From the NCBI RefSeq assembly GCF_003201285.1, contig NZ_QICS01000019.1, forward strand, positions 1 through 58,307: DNA of 58,307 bases. Direction: 5' to 3'. Numbering within the stretch: position 1 is the first letter of the stretch; every line of letters starts with the position of its first letter. Origin of the DNA: Lachnotalea glycerini (GTDB lineage: Bacteria > Bacillota > Clostridia > Lachnospirales > Lachnospiraceae). A model generated the notes under the pieces. It was not told the origin of the DNA. It made no database searches and was given only the letters and a program-made list of their open reading frames with translations. The translations under genes and the position numbers were made by a program. Below, piece after piece: positions 1-9,037 of this stretch.

Positions 1-8
1 TTATCCAT
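1..8 (-). CDS. 5' end of next lysis gene (partial, cut by window edge)
   Basis: An ATG at 8-6 on the minus strand is preceded by an AGAGAGG Shine-Dalgarno sequence about nine bases upstream. It lies just downstream of the holin gene in transcription order. Only the first two codons are inside the window. Position next to a holin makes an endolysin the natural guess, but nothing in the visible sequence proves it. Confidence 0.4.
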
Positions 9-47
9 ATATATTAACCTCTCTTTCTACGTTTAAAAAGAGGGCGA

Positions 48-521
48 TTATTCACCCTCTGTACCTGAATTTGTTATATCTTCTACTTTCTTATTGACAA
101 TATCTAGTCCTTTGATTAGGAATGTTGGTACATTAGCTCCCATAGCAACTACGTTTTCCAAGATACTGCGTAACTCATTAATCAAATATGTAGCCAACGT
201 GAAATAACCAAACAGTACCACGAAGCCTAAATCAATTCCCACCATGTTTCCCATATCCTGAAATACAATGGAAACAAAAAAGGCAATGCAAATCACCACC
301 CAATACCAAACTTTCTTGAAGATTCCTTTTGCTCCGACTGCTGAACTTTCATTCTTCAAATAGTATTTTGCTTTGATAAAGCCGGTAGTATAATCTATGA
401 TATTGGCTACTAAAAATCCAAGGAATAGAAACCAGTATCTCCCTAATAGTGCAGCTCCAACCGTTGCAATTGTGCCATAAATTAAATTTGTCGTGTTATG
501 CAATTCTGTTAATTTTGTCAT
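48..521 (-). CDS. Phage holin (phage-lysis holin family)
   Basis: A 157-residue, strongly hydrophobic protein with about four predicted membrane segments (roughly residues 13-28, 30-46, 72-88 and 95-115), separated by basic stretches and followed by a charged C-terminal tail. This matches the Clostridium toxin-secretion/phage-lysis holin family in length and layout. It would form lesions in the cell membrane that release the endolysin at the end of infection. It is the last complete gene of the late operon, after the tail fibre genes, which is the normal place for lysis genes. Confidence 0.85.
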   Translation of the reverse strand: MTKLTELHNTTNLIYGTIATVGAALLGRYWFLFLGFLVANIIDYTTGFIKAKYYLKNESSAVGAKGIFKKVWYWVVICIAFFVSIVFQDMGNMVGIDLGFVVLFGYFTLATYLINELRSILENVVAMGANVPTFLIKGLDIVNKKVEDITNSGTEGE

Positions 522-541
522 AGTCCTTTACCTCTTTTCTT

Positions 542-667
542 TTATTTGTTTTCTTCTATAGCTGATTCCGGTTCTATAATAGCCTTTACTTCCTTGTACC
601 AACGCACCGGCACTTGTTTAAGTGTATATTTACCATTATTAATCATGTATACATAGAGTGCTACCAT
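542..667 (-). CDS. Small CD1375-like phage protein
   Basis: A 41-codon ORF beginning MVALYVYMINNGKYTLKQVP. Its ATG overlaps the stop of the preceding gene as TAATG, so it is probably translationally coupled. N-terminal residues and size match the small CD1375-type proteins found between tail fibre and holin genes in clostridial prophages. The C-terminus is acidic. No function is established. Confidence rests on coupling and position; the family assignment is from memory. Confidence 0.6.
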   Translation of the reverse strand: MVALYVYMINNGKYTLKQVPVRWYKEVKAIIEPESAIEENK

Positions 668-1044
668 TATTCACCACCTCCTAGTGCAGATGCCAATTCT
701 ACAACAGCTTCGGAAGTGACACTATTAGCGACTTCCATAGCTGCAAGCCTAGTAATTATGCTATCAAGGGTATTTTCCACGTGATTGATTAGATAGTATG
801 TAACCTGGCACTTATCACTTATCTCTTCTACAAGATATTTATTCGCGTACTCTTTGTTTTCTACTATGCTATAAACACCTTCTCCCTGCTTATACTTAAC
901 TAACTTTAAAGCATTGACCGTAAGCAAATCTTTTACACTGAGAGCCTCGTCCAATGTGCCGCATATCACAGTAAAGCTACTATCATTTGCATTTGTTAAA
1001 ATATCATATTCTTTTTCTACTTCATTTAAAATTAATTTAAACAT
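667..1044 (-). CDS. Hypothetical tail-fibre-associated phage protein
   Basis: I place the start at the ATG at 1044 because GGAGGTAATAATT lies directly upstream; longer versions overlap the tail fibre gene without a ribosome site. The resulting protein has 125 residues, opens with MFKLILNEVEKEYDIL, and is mildly acidic with helix-rich composition and a glycine end. I do not recognise a named domain. It lies 16 bases after the tail fibre gene and before the lysis cassette, where clostridial phages often carry a small fibre-associated or chaperone protein. Confidence 0.6.
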   Translation of the reverse strand: MFKLILNEVEKEYDILTNANDSSFTVICGTLDEALSVKDLLTVNALKLVKYKQGEGVYSIVENKEYANKYLVEEISDKCQVTYYLINHVENTLDSIITRLAAMEVANSVTSEAVVELASALGGGE

Positions 1045-1060
1045 AATTATTACCTCCATT

Positions 1061-2056
1061 CTAAGCAATTCTCTTCCACATGTAACAAGTAATAAAAGGC
1101 TGTAAGTTATTAACAGCAGATCCGTTACCGCTACTTCCAGTTGTTCCATTGATTGTTAAATTATTCATGTTAACACTTGTACTTGCTGTGACGGTATGAT
1201 TGTGCCCTCCACCCCAATCAGTTGTCCCACCTACCGTATGACTATGGCTTGCATTTAAATATATATTATCAATTGTGTTTGGTATTACAGGTGACTTCAC
1301 TCCTCTTAAGGCATTAGATGCACCTCCTGAAAAAACCCCTCCCGTCCCAATGCCATCGTTCATGTCGATTGCAAAATTATTGGCGTTACCTTGAATATCT
1401 GCCCAACCCACGCTAAGCGATCCAGAGTTATGGTAGTGATTATCTGCGGCTCCAATGTTAACACTTGTACTTGCTGAACCGCTTGGCTTACCTGTCCAAG
1501 AATAGCTGTGTGTATGAGCTGGCATATTTTTTACTTGTAGGATTGTAGTCTCACTTCCGCCAATCTTTTGGGAATCAATATAGCTGCTATTATTAGTATC
1601 GACCCCGATTAAAGTTCGTCCCTGCGCAAATCGCTCCCATGTTCCTCCTATAAATTCAGCTGGAGATACATTGTTAATGCTTAAATAAATTGATCCTATG
1701 GGATAAATCTTATCAAGCAGTGTAGCTATATTTACACTTGCTACTCCATCTGAAATTTGTAGACCCAAGCCGATTTTAATGTGCCCTAAGGTTGTTTCTG
1801 TCGCTACTTGATTAATATGTTCACTTATTACTGTAATTGCTTTTTTAAGTTTTCCCCACATATTACTGTTTGTATCTGTAATATCAATTTGAGTCAATTC
1901 ATCAGGTTCAGTTATTTCTGCTATTTTTTGTGCATTAACATGAATATCTGTATCACTCAAATGTTCCTCAATAATCTGAGCATTATCATTAAAATCTTCT
2001 ACGTTGTAAAAATCTTCACTGGCCGGCTTTTTTAGCCCATGTTCTGTGATCTCCAC
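1061..2056 (-). CDS. Phage tail fibre / tail collar baseplate protein
   Basis: A 331-residue protein. The N-terminal third carries a tail-fibre-like motif (EITEHGLKKPASEDFYNVED). A collar-type segment follows around residues 113-155 with YPIGSIYLSINNVSPAEFIGG and GTWERFAQGRTLIGVD. The C-terminal half is rich in Gly, Ser, Asn and His (SHSHTVGG, GGGHNHTVT), as in receptor-binding fibre tips that bind metal through histidines. The terminal FITCYMWKRIA is typical of this collar family. It lies 12 bases after the XkdU-like gene and likely determines host attachment. Confidence 0.8.
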   Translation of the reverse strand: MEITEHGLKKPASEDFYNVEDFNDNAQIIEEHLSDTDIHVNAQKIAEITEPDELTQIDITDTNSNMWGKLKKAITVISEHINQVATETTLGHIKIGLGLQISDGVASVNIATLLDKIYPIGSIYLSINNVSPAEFIGGTWERFAQGRTLIGVDTNNSSYIDSQKIGGSETTILQVKNMPAHTHSYSWTGKPSGSASTSVNIGAADNHYHNSGSLSVGWADIQGNANNFAIDMNDGIGTGGVFSGGASNALRGVKSPVIPNTIDNIYLNASHSHTVGGTTDWGGGHNHTVTASTSVNMNNLTINGTTGSSGNGSAVNNLQPFITCYMWKRIA

Positions 2057-2067
2057 TTTAGTCCCTC

Positions 2068-2613
2068 CTATTCTTCAAATGGTTCATCTCTTAATTGTTG
2101 ATGTGTGAATCCACCAAGGTACCCATGAGTGTATGGATGCAACAACCCGTGTGTATTATACTTAAGTGTAACATCCAAAAACAAATTCAACGGAACCACC
2201 CTTTCACATAACCTCGCTACTTCAGATTCCATTTTTTTTGTTGTAAGTGCTACCCTAACACTCAATATGAATTCATCCTCATTTAATTTAATCTCATATC
2301 CATCCTTGCCACATAAAGCCCTAATTTGATTGTTCAAAGTTCTATATGTAAAAGGTAAATCTTCAATTAGTCTGCATTGTATTCGAAAGTTTCTAAGCAG
2401 AAGAGTGTCTGTATCGAGGGGATTAATTTCTAAGATACGTTCCCATCTTGTTGCACCTATCTCAGTTTCGTCTGTCACGAACGCCTCTCTTAACAAATTT
2501 TTTAGGGCATCCCACACCCTCTCTATTTCTTCTTGCTCTACATTCATTATTTGTTCCATTTCACCGTACGTCTGCATAAAAAGAGGTAAGTACTTAATAA
2601 GCTTTCTATCCAC
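2068..2613 (-). CDS. Baseplate wedge protein, XkdU / YmfQ (DUF2313) family
   Basis: 181 residues beginning MDRKLIKYLPLFMQTYGEM, with the family's 'LLRNFRIQCRL..LPFTYRTL' region in the middle. The order after baseplate J and before the fibre is exactly that of PBSX xkdT-xkdU and Mu-like tails. It likely links the baseplate wedge to the tail fibre. Its start overlaps the end of the baseplate J gene by eight bases, showing tight operon packing. Confidence 0.8.
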   Translation of the reverse strand: MDRKLIKYLPLFMQTYGEMEQIMNVEQEEIERVWDALKNLLREAFVTDETEIGATRWERILEINPLDTDTLLLRNFRIQCRLIEDLPFTYRTLNNQIRALCGKDGYEIKLNEDEFILSVRVALTTKKMESEVARLCERVVPLNLFLDVTLKYNTHGLLHPYTHGYLGGFTHQQLRDEPFEE

Positions 2614-3682
2614 TTATCTCCCCCCTAACTGGTATTGCATCAACGCTTAGAATAACATTGCTTGCTACCCCATTTAGCTTTGTATCAGCAATATCCTGCA
2701 CACCATCAACATTCAAAATGGCTGACTCTATTTGACTTATTCTAGCTACAAGATTTGAGCTTGTTTCCCAGGCTTTTGCCAATGAAAGAAAGTAATTATC
2801 CACTACAGATTCGATTTGTGTTTTTATATCTACAAAAGCAATACCTGCATCATATGTTATTGTACTTACTATATTAATCACAGTGCCTGTCACAGATTGT
2901 ATATGTGCTACGTGGCCAATCGGAGCAAGTCCATATCCCTCCATGTCCTGTGTTGGGTCAATAACTTGCTGTACTGTATTTACCAATTCTTTTGTAGGGA
3001 CAGAATAATCCGATGCTATTATGACACATTTTACATGTCCCCCTACAAGCTCGCCCGACTCGTTTGTAGCTCTGTAGCACTTGCACCCACCAACACCTGC
3101 AATTGCCTTTATTTTTTCTGTATAGTCGGCTCTATTACCTCCGAATGCAGTCGCATTAAACGCATCTCTCCAGCGTTTCCTAAATACTTCTGTGCCCTCT
3201 TCCTCCTCACCAGGTATTAGTAATCCGGTTAATTCACACCGTGTAAGTCCTGAAATGTAGTTAATCGGTATCATTGTGCCAAAGTGTTTATTTCCCTCTA
3301 CACCTGCCTTTTCGCATTGAACTTTGTATGTATGCAAAGAATCGTCAATTAATTCTGTAACTGCATAATTTAAGGTATCTAGGCTAAATCTTGTACCAAT
3401 GTCAACAGCAATGTTAAATTCACCTTTTAAGATTGCATATGTGGCTTTGTTAGGCTCTAAACCTCTTGTGTCTTTTGCAATCTTTATGAGATATTCCCGA
3501 TCAGCAGTGTCTCCAAACATTTGTTTAAACATCCATTCGAGTTGAATATATATCATGGCAGCTTCTGCACTGTTCGGAGCTAATGCATCATAAATAATTG
3601 AACCCTCTCGTTTGTCATACTTTGAGTCAACTTTACTTAGCTTTTCATCTAAGAGCGATTCATAATCTTTATCTTCAAACAT
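2606..3682 (-). CDS. Baseplate J / gp47-like protein (XkdT)
   Basis: 358 residues with the baseplate J hallmark N-terminus (YDKREGSIIYDALAPNSAEAA) and a central RWRDAFNATAFGGNRADY region, followed by the 'IAGVGGCKCYRATNESGEL' segment. It forms the wedge of the contractile-tail baseplate. Length matches XkdT. Start and stop overlap neighbours by one and eight bases. This gene, with the sheath and tube genes, establishes a myovirus-type tail. Confidence 0.92.
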   Translation of the reverse strand: MFEDKDYESLLDEKLSKVDSKYDKREGSIIYDALAPNSAEAAMIYIQLEWMFKQMFGDTADREYLIKIAKDTRGLEPNKATYAILKGEFNIAVDIGTRFSLDTLNYAVTELIDDSLHTYKVQCEKAGVEGNKHFGTMIPINYISGLTRCELTGLLIPGEEEEGTEVFRKRWRDAFNATAFGGNRADYTEKIKAIAGVGGCKCYRATNESGELVGGHVKCVIIASDYSVPTKELVNTVQQVIDPTQDMEGYGLAPIGHVAHIQSVTGTVINIVSTITYDAGIAFVDIKTQIESVVDNYFLSLAKAWETSSNLVARISQIESAILNVDGVQDIADTKLNGVASNVILSVDAIPVRGEISG

Positions 3683-4092
3683 TAGTATTCAACCTCTCTT
3701 TCCATAGCTAAAGTACCGAACTGGGTATCGACATTAAAAGTTACAGTTACAACATTCTTCTTTGGAGTAGCAAATTCAAAATTATATACATCTATGATTC
3801 TATCATCTTGCATGAGAGCATCTATAATTCTACGCTCCAACTCTGGAATCACATAGGAGGTCGGTTGTCCAATTAATTCCTCCAACTCTATCCCGTAGTC
3901 TTGCGAGTAAATTATATAATTGTATCGTTCGGTACATAAAATTTTGTAAATAGCCTGCTTCACAGCTTCTAGATTGTCACAATAGTCATTAATTCGCTCT
4001 GTTTCAAGATTCATTTCATAAGTGTATGACGGTTCGCTCGTTTCTTCTAAATCTTCTAGTATATCATCATCTAAATTTAAAACTGGAATCAT
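3682..4092 (-). CDS. Baseplate protein, DUF2634 / XkdS family
   Basis: 136 residues. The segment 'KQAIYKILCTERYNYIIYSQDYGIELEELIGQP' region and the ending 'FNVDTQFGTLAMEREVEY' are typical of the XkdS/gp25-like proteins (DUF2634) that precede baseplate J in PBSX-like phages. It probably nucleates the baseplate hub-to-sheath joint as a gp25-type lysozyme-like fold. Stop codon overlaps the baseplate J start by one base. Confidence 0.85.
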   Translation of the reverse strand: MIPVLNLDDDILEDLEETSEPSYTYEMNLETERINDYCDNLEAVKQAIYKILCTERYNYIIYSQDYGIELEELIGQPTSYVIPELERRIIDALMQDDRIIDVYNFEFATPKKNVVTVTFNVDTQFGTLAMEREVEY

Positions 4093-4103
4093 TCCATCAC
4101 CGC

Positions 4104-4463
4104 CTAACTCTTTACCCTATCAATAACTAAGTACATTTGACCGCCTTGTTGCTTTAACAAGATTACCTTGTCATTTGACTTTAAAGCATTTAATACTTTT
4201 ACTTTCTTTTTTCCTGTTATTTTATGCTCGTGTGCCGCTGTACAGGTTTCACTTTCCGTACTCCAATCAATTTCAATTTCTGCCTCATAGTTAATTACAT
4301 TCTTTGTCAGCACAAGAAACTCTTTTGAGAGTAGTAATTTTTGTTCTACTTGAATTTGTAAAGGACTTACACTTGTAACCGTCCCATATAAAAAAGTAGC
4401 CGGCTCACTTTCATTTACAGCGGCCATTGCTACTTGTTTGATTGCTTTATTCATATCTGCCAT
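4104..4463 (-). CDS. Baseplate-associated DUF2577 / XkdR-like protein
   Basis: 119 residues, with the family's opening (helix, then 'VTSVSPLQIQVEQKLLLSKEFLVL') and a C-terminal beta-strand pair 'KSNDKVILLKQQGGQMYLVID'. It is an OB-like small protein found between XkdQ and XkdS in PBSX-type tails; its structural role is probably in the tail spike/hub. Start overlaps the stop of the XkdQ gene by one base. Confidence 0.8.
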   Translation of the reverse strand: MADMNKAIKQVAMAAVNESEPATFLYGTVTSVSPLQIQVEQKLLLSKEFLVLTKNVINYEAEIEIDWSTESETCTAAHEHKITGKKKVKVLNALKSNDKVILLKQQGGQMYLVIDRVKS

Positions 4464-5422
4464 TATGCTATAAACTCACCTCCTATCAATGTTAAATCCA
4501 TGGTGTGAAGATTGTTGCCAAATTTATGAGTTACTTTTTCGCACAACATAAAATTGTTAACTGATATATCACCTAATTTAAGAGAAATAATAAGAGATGT
4601 ACCGGCCCTCACTCGCACATCTCCCCATGCATCCTTAATCGTTAATTTCCTGCTCTTTTTATCATAGTAAGAAAGCAACTGGTTTACCTTTTCTGCTCCG
4701 TTTTCCCCCTCTTGGAGAGTATCAAAATATTGCAAAATCCCCCATTGGTTCATATTATTGCTGTCTTGTGCAATATAAACTTCTCTTTTTCCAGTAGTTT
4801 TATTATCATAAGTAAGTTTTATTTTATTGTAAGTCTGCTCGTCTATACTGCTCTGATAATCAAAGTTTTGTCCTGTTTCGGAATCAATTACCATAGGTAC
4901 TTTCATATCTGAAACATTGGAAAGAGTAATAGACCCATAACTATCATATAAACAATACAAGGAATTTGTATTAACCATAGTTAAATCTAATGCATTCTGC
5001 ACAATATCAAATAGGGTCTTATTGCTCTCTATCCTTTGGGGTATTACATAGCCCGTGTCAGATACATTCCCTACTTTTAAGCCAAAGTCCTCACAAATCA
5101 TCTGTATTAAACTACTTGCTGTTAGCCCTGTATACACATAAGTATCTTTGTTCTTAAAATATCTCAACTGGTCGTAGCAGGTGTAAGTAATACGCTGCTC
5201 TTTATCCCTGTTCTTAGTAAAAATGTAACCGTAAAATACTCCTGTGCCATTGATTTTAAGTGTGACAGCCTGTCCTTCATACATAGGATAGCCACTATCT
5301 TTCAATACTTTAAACACTAGTTTTGCAGGAATTCCTTTCCGCTCACTTGTAAGCTCAATATTTTCCTCTGTACATGGCTCATAAATCGCATCTGATGTAT
5401 AAGTTAATAATTGTATTTTCAA
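4463..5422 (-). CDS. Tail hub protein XkdQ/YqbQ-like (gpD/gp27 type)
   Basis: 319 residues. The early 'GTGVFYGYIFTKNRDKEQRI' and 'YTCYDQLRYFKNKDTYVY' segments match the XkdQ/YqbQ family, distant relatives of phage late control protein D. The protein likely forms the central hub (gp27-like ring) between tail tube and spike. It sits between the LysM protein and the DUF2577 protein in canonical PBSX order. Confidence 0.85.
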   Translation of the reverse strand: MKIQLLTYTSDAIYEPCTEENIELTSERKGIPAKLVFKVLKDSGYPMYEGQAVTLKINGTGVFYGYIFTKNRDKEQRITYTCYDQLRYFKNKDTYVYTGLTASSLIQMICEDFGLKVGNVSDTGYVIPQRIESNKTLFDIVQNALDLTMVNTNSLYCLYDSYGSITLSNVSDMKVPMVIDSETGQNFDYQSSIDEQTYNKIKLTYDNKTTGKREVYIAQDSNNMNQWGILQYFDTLQEGENGAEKVNQLLSYYDKKSRKLTIKDAWGDVRVRAGTSLIISLKLGDISVNNFMLCEKVTHKFGNNLHTMDLTLIGGEFIA

Positions 5423-5435
5423 TGCATCACCCTCT

Positions 5436-6119
5436 TTACTCCGTCTTGGGAATCGTTAATACTGTCCCAACAACTAAATCCTCGGGATTTTTAAGCTTAT
5501 CTTCGTTCGCATGCCAAATTGGACTATACTTTAATCCGTCATTATAATAATACTTTGCCAAGCTCCATATCGTATCATTTGCAGCTACTTTATGTGTAGT
5601 TGGCAGGCTTTCAGAGGGACTGCTTACGTTTGCCCTGCTACCGCTTTTTTTTACCGATATAGTGCCATCTGAATTAGTAACAAGCTTTACTTTTTTGACT
5701 CCGTACTTTACATACTGCTTAAGCTTTACACTTGCAATAACGTCAAAACCCTCTTTTACATCCTCTTTTATCGTGTAATCTTCAAGCGTTACAAGCATAC
5801 TGGTGGAAAATAGCTTTTTGCCGGACGGCAATTCTCTATATACCGTCCATGTAAAAGGCTTTTTTTGTTTCTTGAATCTTTCTAGCTTTTCAAGATGAAA
5901 GTAAGCACTCTTAAATCCCCCTGGACCATGTGGCACAAATGGATATTTTATGTTAGGAATCAGCAAATCAAATTCAATGTCTGTCAGTCCGGTAGGCTTA
6001 ATGACATTAACTTCGCCATTATTTATGAGATTTACAGTTTTATTATTTCCATTAATTTTCATTGCGATTTTTTCAGGTATAACAGGAATCCACCATTTAT
6101 TAAAATACATACTGTACAT
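5436..6119 (-). CDS. Tail protein with C-terminal LysM domain (XkdP)
   Basis: 227 residues. The N-terminal part (about 1-145) contains 'KNDVKEGFDVIASVKLKQY'-type strands that typify XkdP tail-tip proteins. A single LysM module occupies about residues 178-225 (KVAANDTIWSLAKYYYNDG, ending VVGTVLTIPKTE). LysM binds glycan chains of peptidoglycan, so the protein probably helps the baseplate engage the wall or hold the tape measure. It directly follows the tape measure gene (3-base gap). Confidence 0.88.
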   Translation of the reverse strand: MYSMYFNKWWIPVIPEKIAMKINGNNKTVNLINNGEVNVIKPTGLTDIEFDLLIPNIKYPFVPHGPGGFKSAYFHLEKLERFKKQKKPFTWTVYRELPSGKKLFSTSMLVTLEDYTIKEDVKEGFDVIASVKLKQYVKYGVKKVKLVTNSDGTISVKKSGSRANVSSPSESLPTTHKVAANDTIWSLAKYYYNDGLKYSPIWHANEDKLKNPEDLVVGTVLTIPKTE

Positions 6120-6122
6120 AGC

Positions 6123-8249
6123 CTATCCCTCCATACTGGCTGATGCTGTTTGAATGATTACATCACCCAAATAATCTCCAATTCCGTCCAAGTCAGCCAT
6201 ATTATTAACCGTGTTACTTACACCGCCCATATCGACCGTCAGAGATTGGAATACCGTTCTATCAATAATTTCTCTTTCCGCTATATCCCTAAGATACTTT
6301 AAATCCTCATCCGTAATTTCTAAGGAGTCCGCTATCTTATCTGTACTTTCTGCCCCGCTTGCAGTGTTGGTGTCTATGTTTCCTAATGAATCTAGTATGC
6401 TTCCTTGCGTTCCGGCTGCAGCGTCGCTCGAAAACATTCCTGATACTTTATCGTCAATTCCCTTTCCAAACTGATAACCTGTATCCCAAGCATCACCATA
6501 GCCAATTCTTGAATTAATTGTTGGTGCATCTCGATTGATTGTGATAGCACTTTCGTTCTTTCCCCATGCAAGAACGCTATTTTGCAAGGATGATAGTCCA
6601 GAAGTCCAATCAGTTCCGAATATTGCATCTATGATTTTTGTTACTACCTTACCTAAGGACAAAAACCATGATATTATTTGTCCTATTAAGTTAGCAACTG
6701 CATCTCCAAAACTATTAAATCCCCCATTTGCAGCATTTAATACCCACTCTATAATACTAATAAACGGCTCAACGAAACTAGACCATAAAAATTGAATAAT
6801 AGCATTAAGAACCCCAACTACAGTATTCCATATAAATGCACCTAAGACTGCAAAAGCTCCTATAATTACACCAGTTGCGCTATAACTTGTACCTGCAAAA
6901 TGGTTAATGGCGGCAACAACTAAATAAATTACAGCTATAACTGCAATTATTAATAAGATAATCCATGTGAGCGGACATGCTAATAATGCTGCATTTAATC
7001 CGACTTGGGCTGCTGTTTGTGCAAACGTAGCTCCTGTAGCTAACATAATTTTTGCAGCATATACACTATCTCTTAATGCTGCAATAGCAGTCAACGTGTT
7101 TTTAATTCCAAGCACGACATTGTGCGCAATTATAATTCCAGTATAAAATATCATTGCAGTAGCTACACCGTAAATAACTGGACTTATCATATCCCAGTTA
7201 TCATATAAAAACGAACCTACTGTAACTAAAACATCAAATACTCCTGACGCAACGCTTGCTAATGCATATAAGCTATTAACTATACCATTAGAAAAACTTT
7301 GTAATTTATCGCTATTGGCAATTTCATTGACTTTTGTAAGTATCGGTTGAAAAGCTACGAGTGCTTGGTTTTTAATACTTGTTGCAACTTGTGACCATGT
7401 CATGGGCATAGTTTCAAATGCTTCATTTATTTCACTAGATGCACCGAATAACGCCGCTTTAATTACGTCTGCTGTAAGTTTTCCATCTGATGCCCAATCT
7501 TTCATGGATCCTTGTGCGCCTTTTACATTTATCATGTAGTCTTCAATAGATTTTGCTAACAATGGTGAATTTTCTATAATGCTTCTATATTCATCACCTT
7601 GTAGCTTTCCTGCTGCCATTGCTTGTGTTAATTGGTACATTGCAGATGCTTGTTCAGTTGCTGACGAGCCACCAACAACAAAACCCTTGTTCATTAATTC
7701 TGCAAACTCTATAATTTCATCATTACTTGAAAACGCCTTACTAGCTAATAATCCTAATTTTGATATGGTACTTGCCATGTCTGTATAGGCTGCACGAGAA
7801 TCCTGTGCCGATTGAAAAATCTTTTGTTGTAGTTCGGCGGTAGTTTGTAAATCATCATTCATTAAATCAAGTCTCGCTGTCGTTTGTGTCATTGTGTCAG
7901 ATATTGCAGCAAGTCCTTTAATTCCTTGCAAAGATGCATAAGCTCCTACTAATCCTATTGCTTTACCTACAAGTCCACTCATTGCCGAGTTTCCTCTTGT
8001 AACTTCATTATTAAACTGTTGTTGTCTATTTCTTGCTTCCGCAATTTCATCTGCAACTTGACCAGCTGTAATATCTACATCATTTAGTGCACTTCTAGCA
8101 GCTTGTATAGATGCCGTATTTACCCCTTGACCTGCGGCTTCCTGCATTTCTATAAAACTACTTAAGCAAACATTGATAGATTGTGTCATAGTTCTAAATG
8201 CCGCTGATAGACCGTCATTTACATTTACACTAGTGTGTATTCCTGCCAT
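6123..8249 (-). CDS. Tail tape measure protein
   Basis: 708 residues. The segment around 100-250 (TARLDLMNDDLQTTAELQQK ... GKLQGDEYRSIIENSPLL) is the tape measure domain. Three or four hydrophobic stretches occupy about residues 360-480, as expected for a protein that is ejected into the host membrane. Flanking parts are helical. At about 1.5 angstroms per residue the tail would be near 105 nm (inference). A cargo gene and terminator sit between this gene and the tail chaperone. Confidence 0.9.
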   Translation of the reverse strand: MAGIHTSVNVNDGLSAAFRTMTQSINVCLSSFIEMQEAAGQGVNTASIQAARSALNDVDITAGQVADEIAEARNRQQQFNNEVTRGNSAMSGLVGKAIGLVGAYASLQGIKGLAAISDTMTQTTARLDLMNDDLQTTAELQQKIFQSAQDSRAAYTDMASTISKLGLLASKAFSSNDEIIEFAELMNKGFVVGGSSATEQASAMYQLTQAMAAGKLQGDEYRSIIENSPLLAKSIEDYMINVKGAQGSMKDWASDGKLTADVIKAALFGASSEINEAFETMPMTWSQVATSIKNQALVAFQPILTKVNEIANSDKLQSFSNGIVNSLYALASVASGVFDVLVTVGSFLYDNWDMISPVIYGVATAMIFYTGIIIAHNVVLGIKNTLTAIAALRDSVYAAKIMLATGATFAQTAAQVGLNAALLACPLTWIILLIIAVIAVIYLVVAAINHFAGTSYSATGVIIGAFAVLGAFIWNTVVGVLNAIIQFLWSSFVEPFISIIEWVLNAANGGFNSFGDAVANLIGQIISWFLSLGKVVTKIIDAIFGTDWTSGLSSLQNSVLAWGKNESAITINRDAPTINSRIGYGDAWDTGYQFGKGIDDKVSGMFSSDAAAGTQGSILDSLGNIDTNTASGAESTDKIADSLEITDEDLKYLRDIAEREIIDRTVFQSLTVDMGGVSNTVNNMADLDGIGDYLGDVIIQTASASMEG

Positions 8250-8276
8250 TTTATCACCTCGCTTGTCGCACTAAAA

Positions 8277-8303
8277 AACCACCTACATTAATGTAAGTGG
8301 CCT
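8277..8303 (-). terminator. Intrinsic terminator of the cargo gene
   Basis: On the minus strand a stem of CCACTTACATT / AATGTAGGTGG (one G-T style mismatch) is followed at once by six T residues. It lies five bases after the stop of the 161-residue cargo gene and 28 bases before the tape measure start. It would end the cargo transcript and could also reduce late read-through into the tape measure gene. Confidence 0.75.
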
Positions 8304-8307
8304 ATTT

Positions 8308-8793
8308 CTATAATATTATTGTTTGCATATTATCTTTTTGATTTTCGTACAGTGTAACAAATTCCTTGCTCTTTGGTGTATAGGTTACATCAAATCCAAT
8401 ATATTTCACTTCATTATTATCATCTATATATGTAAATATTAGATACGAAGTCAAATTTTTCTCTGTTTTTGTTTTAACTCTTCCACCTATTAATGCACCT
8501 ACCGCCCCGAATAAAACTGCTCCTGCAACTGCGCCACCCGCGCTGCTAACGTAATTTTTAGCTATTTCAACGCTAGTTTTAATTGATATATCTTGAATTT
8601 TATTAAACGGTAAGACAAAATTAACATTGTTTCCATCAATTTCAATTCTATCATCGCAATAATACAATTGGCACGTTGTAGTTTCTGGCAATGGCAAGCC
8701 TGCTGTAAGTCCAACTGATATAAATGATTTGGGTGATAAATTTTTAATTTTTTCTTCAATATCTTTTCTAAGCTTTGGTTTAAATAATCCCAT
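8308..8793 (-). CDS. Prophage cargo (moron) protein, unknown function
   Basis: 161 residues starting MGLFKPKLRKDIEEK with a GGGAG ribosome site. Residues about 85-110 form a Gly/Ala-rich zipper (GGAVAGAVLFGAVGALIGGR) that could insert into or associate with the membrane. Flanking beta-rich segments (YCDDRIEIDGNNVNFVLPFN; YLIFTYIDDNNEVKYIGFD) resemble a PH-like strand pattern. No tail gene belongs here; the gene has its own promoter and terminator, so it is probably a lysogenic conversion or superinfection-exclusion factor (inference). Confidence 0.65.
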   Translation of the reverse strand: MGLFKPKLRKDIEEKIKNLSPKSFISVGLTAGLPLPETTTCQLYYCDDRIEIDGNNVNFVLPFNKIQDISIKTSVEIAKNYVSSAGGAVAGAVLFGAVGALIGGRVKTKTEKNLTSYLIFTYIDDNNEVKYIGFDVTYTPKSKEFVTLYENQKDNMQTIIL

Positions 8794-8822
8794 TTATATT
8801 TCTCCCTAATTTGTTTTTCTTT

Positions 8823-8851
8823 ATCATACAACATAAGGTAAATTATGGCAA
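8823..8851 (-). promoter_or_regulatory. Sigma-A-like promoter of the cargo gene
   Basis: Minus-strand TTGCCA (8851-8846), 17-base spacer, TATGAT (8828-8823), then 30 bases to the ATG at 8793. The -35 box overlaps the stop of the chaperone frameshift extension. A private promoter inside the tail operon is the classic signature of a moron. Confidence 0.6.
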
Positions 8852-9037
8852 TTACTTCTTTCCAGCTTTCCTTGCCTTTGCTTGCTCTTTTTTATCTGTC
8901 TCTATTTTTATATCAATAGCTGCAATAATAAAAGCTTTTTCATATCTATCCATTTCAGCAAATTGTGAAGGAAGTATTTTGAATTTATGGAGGCAATAGT
9001 AAGCAAAATTCGCTTCGCTATCACCCCCATTAATTAG
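8852..9037 (-). CDS. Tail assembly chaperone -1 frameshift extension (gpGT-like)
   Basis: This frame has no start codon of its own. It is entered by a -1 slip at 9037-9043 and encodes 61 residues after the slip, including 'HKFKILPSQFAEMDRYEKAF' and a basic Lys/Ala tail (KKEQAKARKAGKK). This acidic-aromatic-then-basic pattern is the standard second part of tail assembly chaperones in Firmicutes phages, where the long form binds the tape measure. The fused protein would be 199 residues. Confidence 0.85.
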   Translation of the reverse strand, partial: LINGGDSEANFAYYCLHKFKILPSQFAEMDRYEKAFIIAAIDIKIETDKKEQAKARKAGKK

